From NCBI GenBank assembly GCA_002471225.1, contig DKPO01000028.1:57571-110306 (forward strand): a DNA stretch of 52,736 bases, written 5' to 3'. The position numbers and the translations under genes are program-made. Within the stretch, counting starts at the first letter, position 1. Each line of letters opens with the position of its first letter. The notes below the pieces were generated by a model, which worked only from the letters and a program-made list of their open reading frames with translations, had not been told where the DNA came from and made no database searches. This document shows, in pieces, positions 10,407 through 18,584 of the stretch. The DNA comes from Porphyromonadaceae bacterium UBA7332. Its GTDB lineage: Bacteria > Bacteroidota > Bacteroidia > Bacteroidales > UBA7332.

Positions 10407-10593
10407 TATACCTATAACTTCTACCCGTAATTTTGTGTTTTGAATCGACACTATCGACACCAGCACCATAAACAACTGGTTTTCAAATAATAAAAGATAT
10501 CGACTCACCTATTTCAATCGACACCCAATCAGCACCCAATCGACATCAATTGTCACTTACCTTACCCAAATTAAAAATCAAGATGAAGCGAAA

Positions 10594-10633
10594 TAAAAAA
10601 GGATTGATACACGAAATGTACCAATCCTCTTTT
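10594..10633 (-). terminator. Intrinsic terminator after the 67-residue gene
   Basis: Read on the minus strand, a 12-bp stem (AGGATTGGTACA with TGTATCAATCCT, one G-T wobble) with a 5-base loop is followed by TTTTTTATTT. It lies 28 bp past the stop codon of the small minus-strand gene, which supports that ORF being transcribed. Confidence 0.85.
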
Positions 10634-10661
10634 AATACGAATGAGATATTTTAATCAATAA

Positions 10662-10865
10662 CTAAAAATTCTCAGTTATGGCGATTAATTTATGATGGCC
10701 TTCTAAACCATTATTATCCATATCTTCTTTAATAGCATGTTTTGCTAAAGATTCCATTGCAATATGTTTTGCTTCTTTTTCTTCAGGCACACCATTAATA
10801 TCCATAACAATATCAAATCTTTTTCCGTTTACTTCATAAGTAACGGTTGCTGTTTTCTTTTTCAT
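10662..10865 (-). CDS. Small conserved-looking hypothetical protein (67 aa)
   Basis: This is a 67-residue protein without signal peptide or membrane segment, rich in Lys, Glu and His. The N-terminal half (TATVTYEVNGKRFDIVMD) looks like a two-strand beta hairpin. The second half is predicted helical, with the string EAKHIAMESLAKHAIKED. I do not recognise the family. Support for it being real comes from an ATG start, a good terminator immediately downstream, and codon use like the neighbours. It stands alone between two long intergenic regions. Confidence 0.6.
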   Translation of the reverse strand: MKKKTATVTYEVNGKRFDIVMDINGVPEEKEAKHIAMESLAKHAIKEDMDNNGLEGHHKLIAITENF

Positions 10866-11130
10866 GACTAGATGATTTTTAAAATTCTATTACCAAAACA
10901 GCTTAGAAGGGAAGGTTGTTCAAAAAATTCAGAATTCTTTAACCTTTCGCTTACAGCACCATCCTAATTCAACAAATCGACTATTAAATTAAAAATAAAT
11001 AAAATAATTGCAGATGTAGATTAATTTAGTTTTATTCGAACTTTAAATGTATATTATTTAACTACAACTCAACCTTTTCTAAAATCTACGAAGAACATTT
11101 ATATGGATTATTAAACTTAAAAGAAGGCTA

Positions 11131-13503
11131 ATGAAGAAAATGAAAATGGTCGTAGCTGCCTTAGCAGTTACATCTTTAACGGTCAGCTGTACACAAGAGA
11201 ATCAAGTGCGCAGCTACAATGAGGGAATCAATGTCATCCCTGTTCCGTTAGAATTGTCGGTTACAGACTCGTTAACAAAATTCACACTTAACAAGAACAC
11301 TAAGATTGTAGTTAGTTCTCCGGACTTAGCACAACCAGCTGCATTTCTTGCTTCGAAAATCAAATCTTCTACAGGATATGATTTAAAAATCGAAGAAACA
11401 GAAGGCGCTAACTCTATTTCTATTTTATTAAACACTCGTGTTCCGGTTGGGCATGAAGGTTACTTATTAAAATCAGATAAAGATGGTGTAGTTATTGAAG
11501 CCAGAACTCCACAAGGAGCATTCTACGGTATTCAAACACTTCTTCAGTTATTACCGGCTGAAATCGAAAGCAAGACACTGGTAAAAGGTGTTAACTGGGA
11601 AATTCCAGCTGTGAATGTAAAAGATGAGCCAGCCTTTAAATACAGAGGTTTGATGCTTGATGTTTGTCGTCACTTCGCCAGCGTTGACTATATCAAAAAG
11701 CAATTAGATATTCTGGCTATGTTTAAAATGAATCGCTTTCACTGGCACTTAACAGAAGACCAGGCATGGCGTATTGAAATTAAACAATATCCGAAGCTTA
11801 CAGAAATGGGGTCTCACCGTATTGAAGGCGATGGTCAGAAATATGGACCTTTCTTCTATACACAAGAACAAATTAAAGAAGTCGTAGCCTACGCTTCAGA
11901 AAGATTTATTGATGTAATTCCAGAGATTGAACTTCCGGGTCACGCTTTGGCTGCATTAATCGCTTACCCTGAATATTCTTGTCAAGGCGGACCTTTCGCT
12001 CAACCTCGTATTATCTGGGGTGTAGAGGAAGACGTATATTGCGTTGGAAATGAAGAAACTTTCACGTTCCTTGAGAATGTTCTGACTGAAGTTGCGGGAT
12101 TATTCCCTTCTCAATATTTCCATATCGGAGGAGATGAGTGTCCTAAAGTTCGTTGGAAAGACTGTCCTAAATGTCAGGCTCTAGCTAAGAAATTAGGATT
12201 AAAACCAAAAGACGGACATAGTGTTGAAGAGCAACTACAAAGTTATGCCGTTACCCGTGCAGAAAAACACCTATCATCACTTGGTAAAAAAATGATTGGT
12301 TGGGATGAAATCCTTGAAGGTGGTCTTGCTCCGGGTGCTATCGTTATGAGCTGGAGAGGCGAAGATGGTGGTATCGCTGCTGCAAATGCAGATCATGAAG
12401 TTATCATGACTCCCGGATCAGGCGGTTTATACATTGACCATTTACAAGGCGCGGCAGAGGTAGAACCTACATCAATTGGTGGATATGCTCCACTTGAAAA
12501 GACATACAGCTATAACCCGATTCCAAAGAATCTTCCGGCTGATAAACATAAATATATTCTGGGTGCTCAAGCAAACATGTGGACTGAATACTGTTTAAAT
12601 GAAGCTCAGATGGATTATATGATTTATCCAAGAATCATTGCAGTAGCAGAAGCTACATGGTCTCCTGATTCGAAAAAAGACTGGAATTCTTTTGCTAAGC
12701 GTATTAATAACGCGTATGCTAGATTAGATGCGTATGATGTAAACTATCATATCCCTATGCCGGAAGGAACAGTAACATCAAATGTTGTTTTCACAGGAGA
12801 TACTGTTTCTGTAAATTTCAAAAATACGAGAGATTTACCTATGGTATATACAACTGATGGTTCTGAACCTACAGCTAAGTCACAAGTTTACGAATCTCCT
12901 ATTGTTGTTTCTGCAAATACGGATATTAAAATTGCGACATTGCTACCTACCGGTAAAATGAGTCAAACACGTACTGTTAAAGCGGAGAAAAAAGAACTTC
13001 TTCCAGCTGTAACTCCTAAAGAAAGTGTTAATGTAAATGTACCATCAGGATTTAAAGTAGGTGAAGGTACAGTCGTTCGTGTAGCTCCGGGATTATTTAC
13101 TTCTAATGAAGCTATCAATAATGCACAATTCGGTGAACCAACAATCGCAAAATCTTTTACAGGTAAAGATTCAAATGCACCGAAAACGGATATGAACGAA
13201 CCGAGCGTTGTTATCTATGAAGGATATGTTGATTTCCCTGAAGATGGAATCTATACATTAACAACTGACATGGATCAACTTTGGATTGACGGACAACTTG
13301 TAATCGAAAACGAAAAACTTAGTCGTCACAACAAATCTAAAGCTCAAATCGGATTAGCAAAAGGCAAACATGCTTACAAATTGGTATTCAACAATTATAT
13401 CAAAGACGGATGGCCAAATAACTGGTCGCCTGTAGGGTTCATGTTTAAAGCACCTTCAGCTGAAAAATTCCAAAATGTCACACCAGAAATGTTGACTTAC
13501 TAA
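11131..13503 (+). CDS. GH20 beta-N-acetylhexosaminidase, lipoprotein
   Basis: This enzyme releases terminal N-acetylglucosamine or N-acetylgalactosamine from glycans, 790 residues. A lipoprotein signal ends at Cys20 (TVSC), so it should sit on an outer membrane face. The domains in order are GH20b (about 30-150), the catalytic TIM barrel (about 165-515) with the Asp335-Glu336 pair in HIGGDECPKV (Glu as acid/base, Asp polarising the acetamido group), a chitobiase C-like beta domain (about 550-620, YTTDGSEPTAKS), and a PA14-like domain (about 690-775, with DQLWIDGQLV). All catalytic residues are in place. It is a single gene closed by a strong hairpin terminator. Confidence 0.95.
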   Translation: MKKMKMVVAALAVTSLTVSCTQENQVRSYNEGINVIPVPLELSVTDSLTKFTLNKNTKIVVSSPDLAQPAAFLASKIKSSTGYDLKIEETEGANSISILLNTRVPVGHEGYLLKSDKDGVVIEARTPQGAFYGIQTLLQLLPAEIESKTLVKGVNWEIPAVNVKDEPAFKYRGLMLDVCRHFASVDYIKKQLDILAMFKMNRFHWHLTEDQAWRIEIKQYPKLTEMGSHRIEGDGQKYGPFFYTQEQIKEVVAYASERFIDVIPEIELPGHALAALIAYPEYSCQGGPFAQPRIIWGVEEDVYCVGNEETFTFLENVLTEVAGLFPSQYFHIGGDECPKVRWKDCPKCQALAKKLGLKPKDGHSVEEQLQSYAVTRAEKHLSSLGKKMIGWDEILEGGLAPGAIVMSWRGEDGGIAAANADHEVIMTPGSGGLYIDHLQGAAEVEPTSIGGYAPLEKTYSYNPIPKNLPADKHKYILGAQANMWTEYCLNEAQMDYMIYPRIIAVAEATWSPDSKKDWNSFAKRINNAYARLDAYDVNYHIPMPEGTVTSNVVFTGDTVSVNFKNTRDLPMVYTTDGSEPTAKSQVYESPIVVSANTDIKIATLLPTGKMSQTRTVKAEKKELLPAVTPKESVNVNVPSGFKVGEGTVVRVAPGLFTSNEAINNAQFGEPTIAKSFTGKDSNAPKTDMNEPSVVIYEGYVDFPEDGIYTLTTDMDQLWIDGQLVIENEKLSRHNKSKAQIGLAKGKHAYKLVFNNYIKDGWPNNWSPVGFMFKAPSAEKFQNVTPEMLTY

Positions 13504-13508
13504 AATAC

Positions 13509-13542
13509 AAAAGCGGCTTACTGATACCAGTAAGCCGCTTTT
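13509..13542. terminator. Bidirectional terminator between GH20 and DsrE-like genes
   Basis: A perfect 15-bp stem (AAAAGCGGCTTACTG and its complement) encloses the 4-base loop ATAC, with T-rich tracts on both strands. It lies between two convergent genes and can stop both. Confidence 0.92.
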
Positions 13543-13552
13543 CTTTTAATCT

Positions 13553-13903
13553 TTAAATCTTAATATATTTATAGCCTTCATCAAGCAATCTTGCTATTTC
13601 GATAACGGCAGCATCATTTGTTATCTGAATTTTAGGATAAACCCATTCCTGAGCAATACCATACTTCAACAGATTTTTACAGCATACTTTAAAGTGAACA
13701 TTCTTTTCTGAGTATTTATCAATACCTGCCTTTAATTCATCTAATTTCGAATAATTCAAACAAGACAACGAAGCTGAACCTGTTATCATTACTACAATAT
13801 TCCACTCTCCTTCCGGCGAAGCTTTCAAATGACCAATCATATTCATTACATGATCCCACTCTTCATTTTTTGCCATATGCAAAAGAACATTGAAATTACT
13901 CAT
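13553..13903 (-). CDS. DsrE-family protein
   Basis: This is a cytoplasmic protein of 116 residues, the usual size of a single DsrE/DsrF fold. It has the alternating beta-alpha pattern (NVLLHMAK, NIVVMITGSASLSCL, FKVCCKNLLKYG) and a short C-terminal helix ending in IARLLDEGYKYIKI. The family includes sulfur-carrier subunits and many proteins of unknown role. The Cys-Cys pair near residue 78 is close to where the family keeps its reactive cysteine. It starts 4 bp after the EamA transporter stops, so the two are co-transcribed. Exact function is unknown. Confidence 0.75.
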   Translation of the reverse strand: MSNFNVLLHMAKNEEWDHVMNMIGHLKASPEGEWNIVVMITGSASLSCLNYSKLDELKAGIDKYSEKNVHFKVCCKNLLKYGIAQEWVYPKIQITNDAAVIEIARLLDEGYKYIKI

Positions 13904-13907
13904 AATT

Positions 13908-14849
13908 TTAATTGTTTAGGTTAGATTTCTTATTTTGAAAATAGGACTTAAAAGCGTCCCTGTTAATGATATAAAATCCACATAAGATCAATGCCAGTCC
14001 GATAGGATCGTGCCATGAAAACACATCGGTTTTCATAAAGATAGCTACGATTGTTCCTAACACCGGCAATAAATAGATATATAAACTATCGGCAAAGGCT
14101 GATATATAATGCAGAGCTCTTACGGCTAAAAGATAAGCCCCTATAGTAGAAACGAAGACTGTAAAAAGGAGTTTTCCATACACGCTCCATTCAAAAGCAT
14201 GATGAAAGACAGGTGCATCTATGGCTTCTTTTATTCCAAAAGGGAAAGTAACTATTATTGCACCTATAGACATCCATTTCATTACTGTAAACGGATTTAT
14301 ATGAGAAGTTATTGGTTTAATCAAAACAAGAAAGAAGGCATATGCCACTGAAGATAAGAAGATCAGCACATCACCCCAGAATGAATCAATATGCTGTCCC
14401 TCTAACGGAGTCGATAAAGATACATATATTGCACCCAGCAATCCGATAATAATACCACCCAATTGTGATATTTTGAATACTTTATGAAGGAATATGATTG
14501 AAAGAGCAAAGACTATGGTTGGCTGAAATGTTCGAATAATAAAAGCATCTACAGGACCGGTCATTGCTACTCCTTTAATATACAGAAGCATATTCAGTCC
14601 CATACCAATCACGCCACCCAATAACATCATCAATATCTCTTTTCGGGTAGGTTTTACTTTATCACGAATAAAAAGGCTAATCAAACAAAAACATACAGCA
14701 CTTCCGCCTGTACGTAAAACAACTAACCCAAATGGATCAATCCATTCGGGTAGAAGAGTTTTCATGAAGTTTGTATTAAAACTATATATTATAATGGTCG
14801 ATAGAACCATTAAATGTCCTATTATAGTTTGAGGTTTGCTATCAGACAT
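13908..14849 (-). CDS. EamA/DMT-family transporter
   Basis: This is an inner-membrane transporter of the drug/metabolite superfamily, 313 residues, with ten predicted membrane helices arranged as two EamA repeats (about 10-145 and 155-300). The first repeat has the characteristic GGVIGMGLNMLLYIKG segment and the second GAYLLAVRALHYISA. Family members export amino acids, nucleotides or other metabolites; the substrate cannot be told here. It is followed directly by the DsrE-like gene. Confidence 0.9.
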   Translation of the reverse strand: MSDSKPQTIIGHLMVLSTIIIYSFNTNFMKTLLPEWIDPFGLVVLRTGGSAVCFCLISLFIRDKVKPTRKEILMMLLGGVIGMGLNMLLYIKGVAMTGPVDAFIIRTFQPTIVFALSIIFLHKVFKISQLGGIIIGLLGAIYVSLSTPLEGQHIDSFWGDVLIFLSSVAYAFFLVLIKPITSHINPFTVMKWMSIGAIIVTFPFGIKEAIDAPVFHHAFEWSVYGKLLFTVFVSTIGAYLLAVRALHYISAFADSLYIYLLPVLGTIVAIFMKTDVFSWHDPIGLALILCGFYIINRDAFKSYFQNKKSNLNN

Positions 14850-14900
14850 ATGATTATGTTTTTATAAAAGAAACAAATCAATTTGTATTTTGTTTTGGAA

Positions 14901-15515
14901 TCAGCTAATATTGACCTCTTCTAATGTTACCAGTTTATTAACAATTGCATAAATAGTAAGACCTGCCGTACTGTTAATCTGCAACTTACGTGTAATATTC
15001 TTTCTGTGTGTAATCACGGTATGTGCAGATATAGACAGTTCATCAGCAATCTCCTTATTTGACATACCTTTAACAACACATACTATTATTTCTTTCTCTC
15101 TATGACTCAATTGTTGAACTTCTTCATTCGTTGTTTCATCTTCTACACCGATCTGAAGCAAACGTTCTATTTTGCTTTTTAATTTACCAAGATCATCGTA
15201 AATAGTAATCGTATCATCATAAGCCTTCAGACTTTCCGGATCCAAAACATTATAAAGTAAAGCTACAACTTTTACTTTCGATTTGACCTCAGAACGTAAA
15301 CGCTGCAACTCTATGGCTCCTACCAAAGTAGGATTTATAATGACAATATCAGGTTGATACAGTCTTAAAGATTCACTCAGCAAGTCATAATTTGCAATCT
15401 CGATAAGTTGTGTTTTACCTGGTAAAAATCTTCTCAAAGATTGAGTTACGCCTAAACGAATGATCAAAGAGGTTTCTGTTATAATTATTTTATACTGACT
15501 CACACTATTTCTCAT
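14901..15515 (-). CDS. LuxR-type regulator with degenerate receiver domain
   Basis: This is a DNA-binding regulator of 204 residues. I choose the start MRNSVSQYK at 15515; it overlaps the end of the hemerythrin gene by 11 bp. Residues 1-125 have the size and strand order of a response-regulator receiver, but key residues are altered: the first strand ends ITET instead of an acidic pair, and the phospho-acceptor position reads DIVIINP, with Asn where Asp is expected. The C-terminal LuxR helix-turn-helix is intact (LSHREKEIIVCVVKGMSNKE, then SAHTVITHRKNI). It is therefore likely controlled without phosphorylation, perhaps by its overlapping partner; that last point is inference. Confidence 0.85.
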   Translation of the reverse strand: MRNSVSQYKIIITETSLIIRLGVTQSLRRFLPGKTQLIEIANYDLLSESLRLYQPDIVIINPTLVGAIELQRLRSEVKSKVKVVALLYNVLDPESLKAYDDTITIYDDLGKLKSKIERLLQIGVEDETTNEEVQQLSHREKEIIVCVVKGMSNKEIADELSISAHTVITHRKNITRKLQINSTAGLTIYAIVNKLVTLEEVNIS

Positions 15516-16209
15516 ACATTTCAAGCTCCTTTTCAAGTTTATAAATTGCCGGCACAAATAAGTAATCTTCTATTCGTGTATGCATATCAAGATCCATTTC
15601 ACAAATAAACAGATCATATAAGACATCATTAAGAATATTACCATTAGAAGATGTCGGAATATATTTTATCAGCATATTTTTAAGATCTGTCAACTTCGAA
15701 TCAATTTCGTTATGTCTCTCACTGAACTTCTCAATACTATAGTTCTGTGGTTTCAAACCAACAAGTAATCCATCAACATAACTAAAAACTATTCGTTCTT
15801 CATAAGACATATGTTTCATCACCTCCAGAACATACTGATCATAGAAGCGCAAAACCAGAGCTGATAAAGATTCATCCACACTCTTCAACACCTCATCTAA
15901 TTTGGCACGAATACTGGGATATCTGTAATCCTTGTAATAGGAATGTGCATTTTTCAGAAAATCTATAAAGGAACGGATAGACAACTTTAGTTCGGAAGGA
16001 TATTCAAAAATCTGACCATTAATTAAGAAGTTCGCAATACATAAAAAGGTTTCCGTATCAACCCGATGGGTCTCACATACTTCTTTTATGCTTTTATCAC
16101 CAAATCCAAATGGTATTCCGAAACGCGTCAGAATCGATAATAACTGGTAGTTATCACAAATCAGATCACTCATTTTATCATGTGGCTTATATGCTAATTG
16201 TTTCTTCAT
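15505..16209 (-). CDS. Hemerythrin-domain protein (RIC/ScdA-like)
   Basis: This is a cytoplasmic protein of 234 residues. The N-terminal part (about 10-65, DNYQLLSILTRFGIPFGFGD) resembles the small helical domain that precedes hemerythrin in ScdA/YtfE iron-centre repair proteins. The remainder is a four-helix bundle with the spaced His/Glu residues of an HHE di-iron site: AHSYYKD, HMSYEER, SERHNEID and DMHTRIEDYLF. Such proteins bind oxygen or NO or repair Fe-S clusters after nitrosative stress. It overlaps the downstream LuxR-type regulator, suggesting a sensor-regulator pair. Which ligand it binds is not shown by the sequence. Confidence 0.82.
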   Translation of the reverse strand: MKKQLAYKPHDKMSDLICDNYQLLSILTRFGIPFGFGDKSIKEVCETHRVDTETFLCIANFLINGQIFEYPSELKLSIRSFIDFLKNAHSYYKDYRYPSIRAKLDEVLKSVDESLSALVLRFYDQYVLEVMKHMSYEERIVFSYVDGLLVGLKPQNYSIEKFSERHNEIDSKLTDLKNMLIKYIPTSSNGNILNDVLYDLFICEMDLDMHTRIEDYLFVPAIYKLEKELEMYEK

Positions 16210-16629
16210 TTTTACGTTGTTTTGTTTGTTAATTCTATTTTATTATCTAACAGAATAAGGAGATGTTTCGTTGTCTTTCAGTCTGTTAAAACTTCGGAAC
16301 GAATGGCTTATACGCCCCGAAGCTCTAACCATGACTAAACAAATTAAATGCTAAATGACAACATTGATAAAATCAATAGAAGAACACTGCAAAAGTATTC
16401 AGCTATCACTCCCTAAGCAATACCTAAAAATGGGTATTTTAGCCTTGTCTTATACCTACATCATACTTAAATAAGGTTAAATGCATAATAAATAAGGTAG
16501 TTTGTATTGCATAGTACTCCTTTTCGTATACATTTGTAGCGTAAATGCAAAAGATGCACAAACTATTCAGTTCCTATTGCATAGTAGCGTTGATAGTTGC
16601 CGTGTATAAATCTCAAAATATATAATCGA
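16210..16629. other. Divergent intergenic region, hemerythrin and PadR operons
   Basis: This 420-bp spacer separates two divergent operons. It holds a Bacteroidota-type promoter for the PadR operon (16507-16536) and a 12-bp direct repeat at 16505 and 16575. No ORF with protein-like sequence was seen. A TTG-initiated in-frame extension of the PadR gene to 16597 was judged less likely than the ATG at 16630. Confidence 0.6.
16505..16586 (+). promoter_or_regulatory. Promoter with 12-bp direct repeat before padR operon
   Basis: TTG at 16507-16509 and TACATTTG at 16529-16536 match the Bacteroidota -33 and -7 boxes with 19 bp between. The 12-mer TATTGCATAGTA occurs at 16505-16516, over the -33 box, and again at 16575-16586, downstream of the expected start of transcription. 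PadR regulators commonly repress their own operons, so these two copies are candidate operators. The spacing of 70 bp is unusual for a PadR dimer site. Confidence 0.6.
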
Positions 16630-16971
16630 ATGAACATTGAGAATGTCAAGTCACAGATGCGGAAAGGTATGTTGGAATATTGCATTCTATTAATTATAAG
16701 TAGAGAGCCTGCCTATGTTTCCGATATAATTCAACAGCTGAAAGATGCCCGACTCATCGTTGTCGAAGGAACTCTTTATCCGTTGTTGACTCGTCTTAAG
16801 AATGCAGAAATGCTTTCTTATAATTGGGTTGAATCAACTCAGGGGCCTCCACGTAAATATTATGAGCTTACTGAAAAAGGACAAGCCATATTATGTGAAC
16901 TGGAAAACTCATGGAATGAAATCAGTGGTGCAATCGAACACCTCCGATCCATACATAGCAATAATGAATAA
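16630..16971 (+). CDS. PadR-family transcriptional regulator
   Basis: This is a small winged-helix repressor of 113 residues from the ATG at 16630. The typical PadR core is clear: RKGMLEYCILLIIS, SDIIQQLKDARLIVVEGTLY, PLLTRLKNAEMLSY and the wing GPPRKYYELTEKGQ. It is one of the minimal PadR proteins, with a short C-terminal helix for dimerisation. It begins an operon with the PspC protein, starting 22 bp before it; this PadR-PspC pairing recurs in Bacteroidota and suggests regulation of an envelope-stress module. The inducer is unknown. Confidence 0.93.
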   Translation: MNIENVKSQMRKGMLEYCILLIISREPAYVSDIIQQLKDARLIVVEGTLYPLLTRLKNAEMLSYNWVESTQGPPRKYYELTEKGQAILCELENSWNEISGAIEHLRSIHSNNE

Positions 16972-16993
16972 TTAACTATACGCATATATTACA

Positions 16994-18106
16994 ATGAAAA
17001 AGACATTGACTATCAACCTTAATAACACCGTCTTCCATATTGATGAAGATGCTTATGAAATTCTTCAGAAATATCTGGATGATCTGAAATGTTATTTTGC
17101 GACAGAAACAGATGGCGCAGAAATTATAGGTGATGTAGAAGCGCGTATTAGTGAGCTGTTCAGTGAACGTATGCGTTATGGATTACAAGTAATTACGACT
17201 TCCAATGTAGAAGAAATTATTTCTATGTTAGGACAACCATCCGATTACGGCTTTGTCGATGATGAACCCGGAACAGAAACACGAAAAGATGACGAATCTT
17301 CTCAAAATGAGACAAAATCAGCTGCCGATCCTACACGTATCAAAAAAAGATTATACCGGGATAAGGACAATGCTATTATCGGAGGAGTTGCTTCCGGTCT
17401 TGCAGCGTATCTGAATATAGAAGCATCAGTATTACGTCTGGTGATGATATTGATATTCTTCCTTATGTTTATTACGCCTCCTTCATCTCTTTCCTTAATT
17501 TTCGTCTATCTGATCATGTGGATTATCATTCCACCTGCAGACAGTGTAGCCCAGAAACTTGAAATGAAAGGTGTAGATCCGAATATTGATAATATATCTT
17601 CTTATATTAAGGATAACACTGAGAAAATAAGTACACAGGCAAAAGAATTGGTTAATTCGCCTAAATCAAGAAACTTTTTCTCTAACCTCAAAGATGTATT
17701 TATCGCAGTGCTGAAAGGTACAGTAAAAGTAGTAGTCGCTTTATTGGGCGGATGTTTTGGCTGCTTGGGTGTATTCATCATCATCCCTCTTCTGATCATG
17801 CTTATAGCATTGCTGACAAATGCAACAGAGATATTTACCGTACTTACGCCTTCCGGCATGACAGGACCATTTTTCGGGATTTGGACAACAATGCCGTATT
17901 TAGTTACGTCATCATTAATAATTATTACGCTCCCGCTACTGGTACTTTGCTATATTGTGATTCAGCGTTCGTTCAAATGGCCTCCAATGAATAAATACGT
18001 AAAATGGATTTTATTCATTATATGGGCATTAGCATTAATTGCTTCAATTATTTGGGGGCTTAAAAGTTTACCTGTAATTTTGCAGCAACGAACTTTTTAT
18101 TTCTAA
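16994..18106 (+). CDS. PspC-domain membrane protein
   Basis: This is an inner-membrane protein of 370 residues. Residues 1-85 form an N-terminal cytoplasmic domain with the pattern TLTINLNNTVFHIDEDAYE and a DVEARISELF helix. An acidic linker follows, then a PspC domain at about 115-180 (KRLYRDKDNAIIGGVASGLA, with one long membrane helix). Three or four more membrane helices occupy 230-365. In enterobacteria PspC senses envelope damage; here it is paired with a PadR regulator instead of PspA/PspF. It belongs to the PadR operon and precedes the VanZ-like gene by 13 bp. Confidence 0.88.
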   Translation: MKKTLTINLNNTVFHIDEDAYEILQKYLDDLKCYFATETDGAEIIGDVEARISELFSERMRYGLQVITTSNVEEIISMLGQPSDYGFVDDEPGTETRKDDESSQNETKSAADPTRIKKRLYRDKDNAIIGGVASGLAAYLNIEASVLRLVMILIFFLMFITPPSSLSLIFVYLIMWIIIPPADSVAQKLEMKGVDPNIDNISSYIKDNTEKISTQAKELVNSPKSRNFFSNLKDVFIAVLKGTVKVVVALLGGCFGCLGVFIIIPLLIMLIALLTNATEIFTVLTPSGMTGPFFGIWTTMPYLVTSSLIIITLPLLVLCYIVIQRSFKWPPMNKYVKWILFIIWALALIASIIWGLKSLPVILQQRTFYF

Positions 18107-18119
18107 TCACACTATTTAA

Positions 18120-18491
18120 ATGAAAAAATACATACTGATATTAATAGCCTACGGTATTGTAACTTATCTTTGTTTGATGCCAAGTCTGCCAAACACATCC
18201 ATACCGTCAATACCGAATATAGATAAGGTAGCTCATTTCTTATTTTATCTATTCATAAGTGCAGTATCGTATTTTGCCATTTATAAGCGTGAGCTAGCTT
18301 TGTGGAAACTCTATACCGGAGTTCTAATCTTCCCAATTATTTTTGGTGGATTAATTGAAATCTTACAGAAATATTTCTTTCCTCCGAGAAGTGCCGAATG
18401 GTCTGATTTTATCGCAGATATATTAGGATCTCTTGCAGGATATTGGTTAGGAATTTTTCTCGTAAAAATAAAAAATCGATTTTTCAAGTGA
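18120..18491 (+). CDS. VanZ-family membrane protein
   Basis: This is a small integral membrane protein of 123 residues with four predicted helices. It has the VanZ-like signature: IDKVAHFLFYLFISA in the second helix and EILQKYFFPPRSAEWSDFIADI before the last one. The family is named for teicoplanin resistance, but most members have no proven role. It starts 13 bp after the PspC protein and is followed by a strong terminator, so it is the last gene of the PadR operon. Confidence 0.85.
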   Translation: MKKYILILIAYGIVTYLCLMPSLPNTSIPSIPNIDKVAHFLFYLFISAVSYFAIYKRELALWKLYTGVLIFPIIFGGLIEILQKYFFPPRSAEWSDFIADILGSLAGYWLGIFLVKIKNRFFK

Positions 18492-18515
18492 TTTTTTACA
18501 TAATTGTTTAGTGTA

Positions 18516-18567
18516 AAAAAGAGAAACAATCAGTAGATTATACTGAAAGTTTCTCTTTTTGTTTTTT
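18516..18567. terminator. Terminator after the VanZ-like gene
   Basis: AAAAAGAGAAAC (18516-18527) pairs with GTTTCTCTTTTT (18549-18560), and CAGTA pairs with TACTG inside a symmetric 3-base internal loop. A T-rich run follows on the plus strand and an A-run precedes, so it may also serve the convergent rmlC gene. Confidence 0.9.
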
Positions 18568-18584
18568 ATAATAGCATCTGCCCG

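Larger units (their letters stand above)
10028..10661. other. Long non-coding region holding a phased repeat array
   Basis: No convincing gene lies here. From left to right it contains plain AT-rich sequence upstream of the efflux operon, a 22-bp-phased TACGTA array (10275-10406), five short ATCGAC motifs (10444-10544) and an intrinsic terminator belonging to the small minus-strand gene (10594-10633). A plus-strand octamer TAATTTTG at 10428-10435 matches the Bacteroidota -7 box, but no gene follows it for about 700 bp. It could start a non-coding RNA or be chance. Confidence 0.6.

Noticed and set aside
16597..16629. N-terminal extension of the PadR gene from TTG
   Set aside because: The extension does not match the PadR family, and ATG at 16630 gives the normal length.
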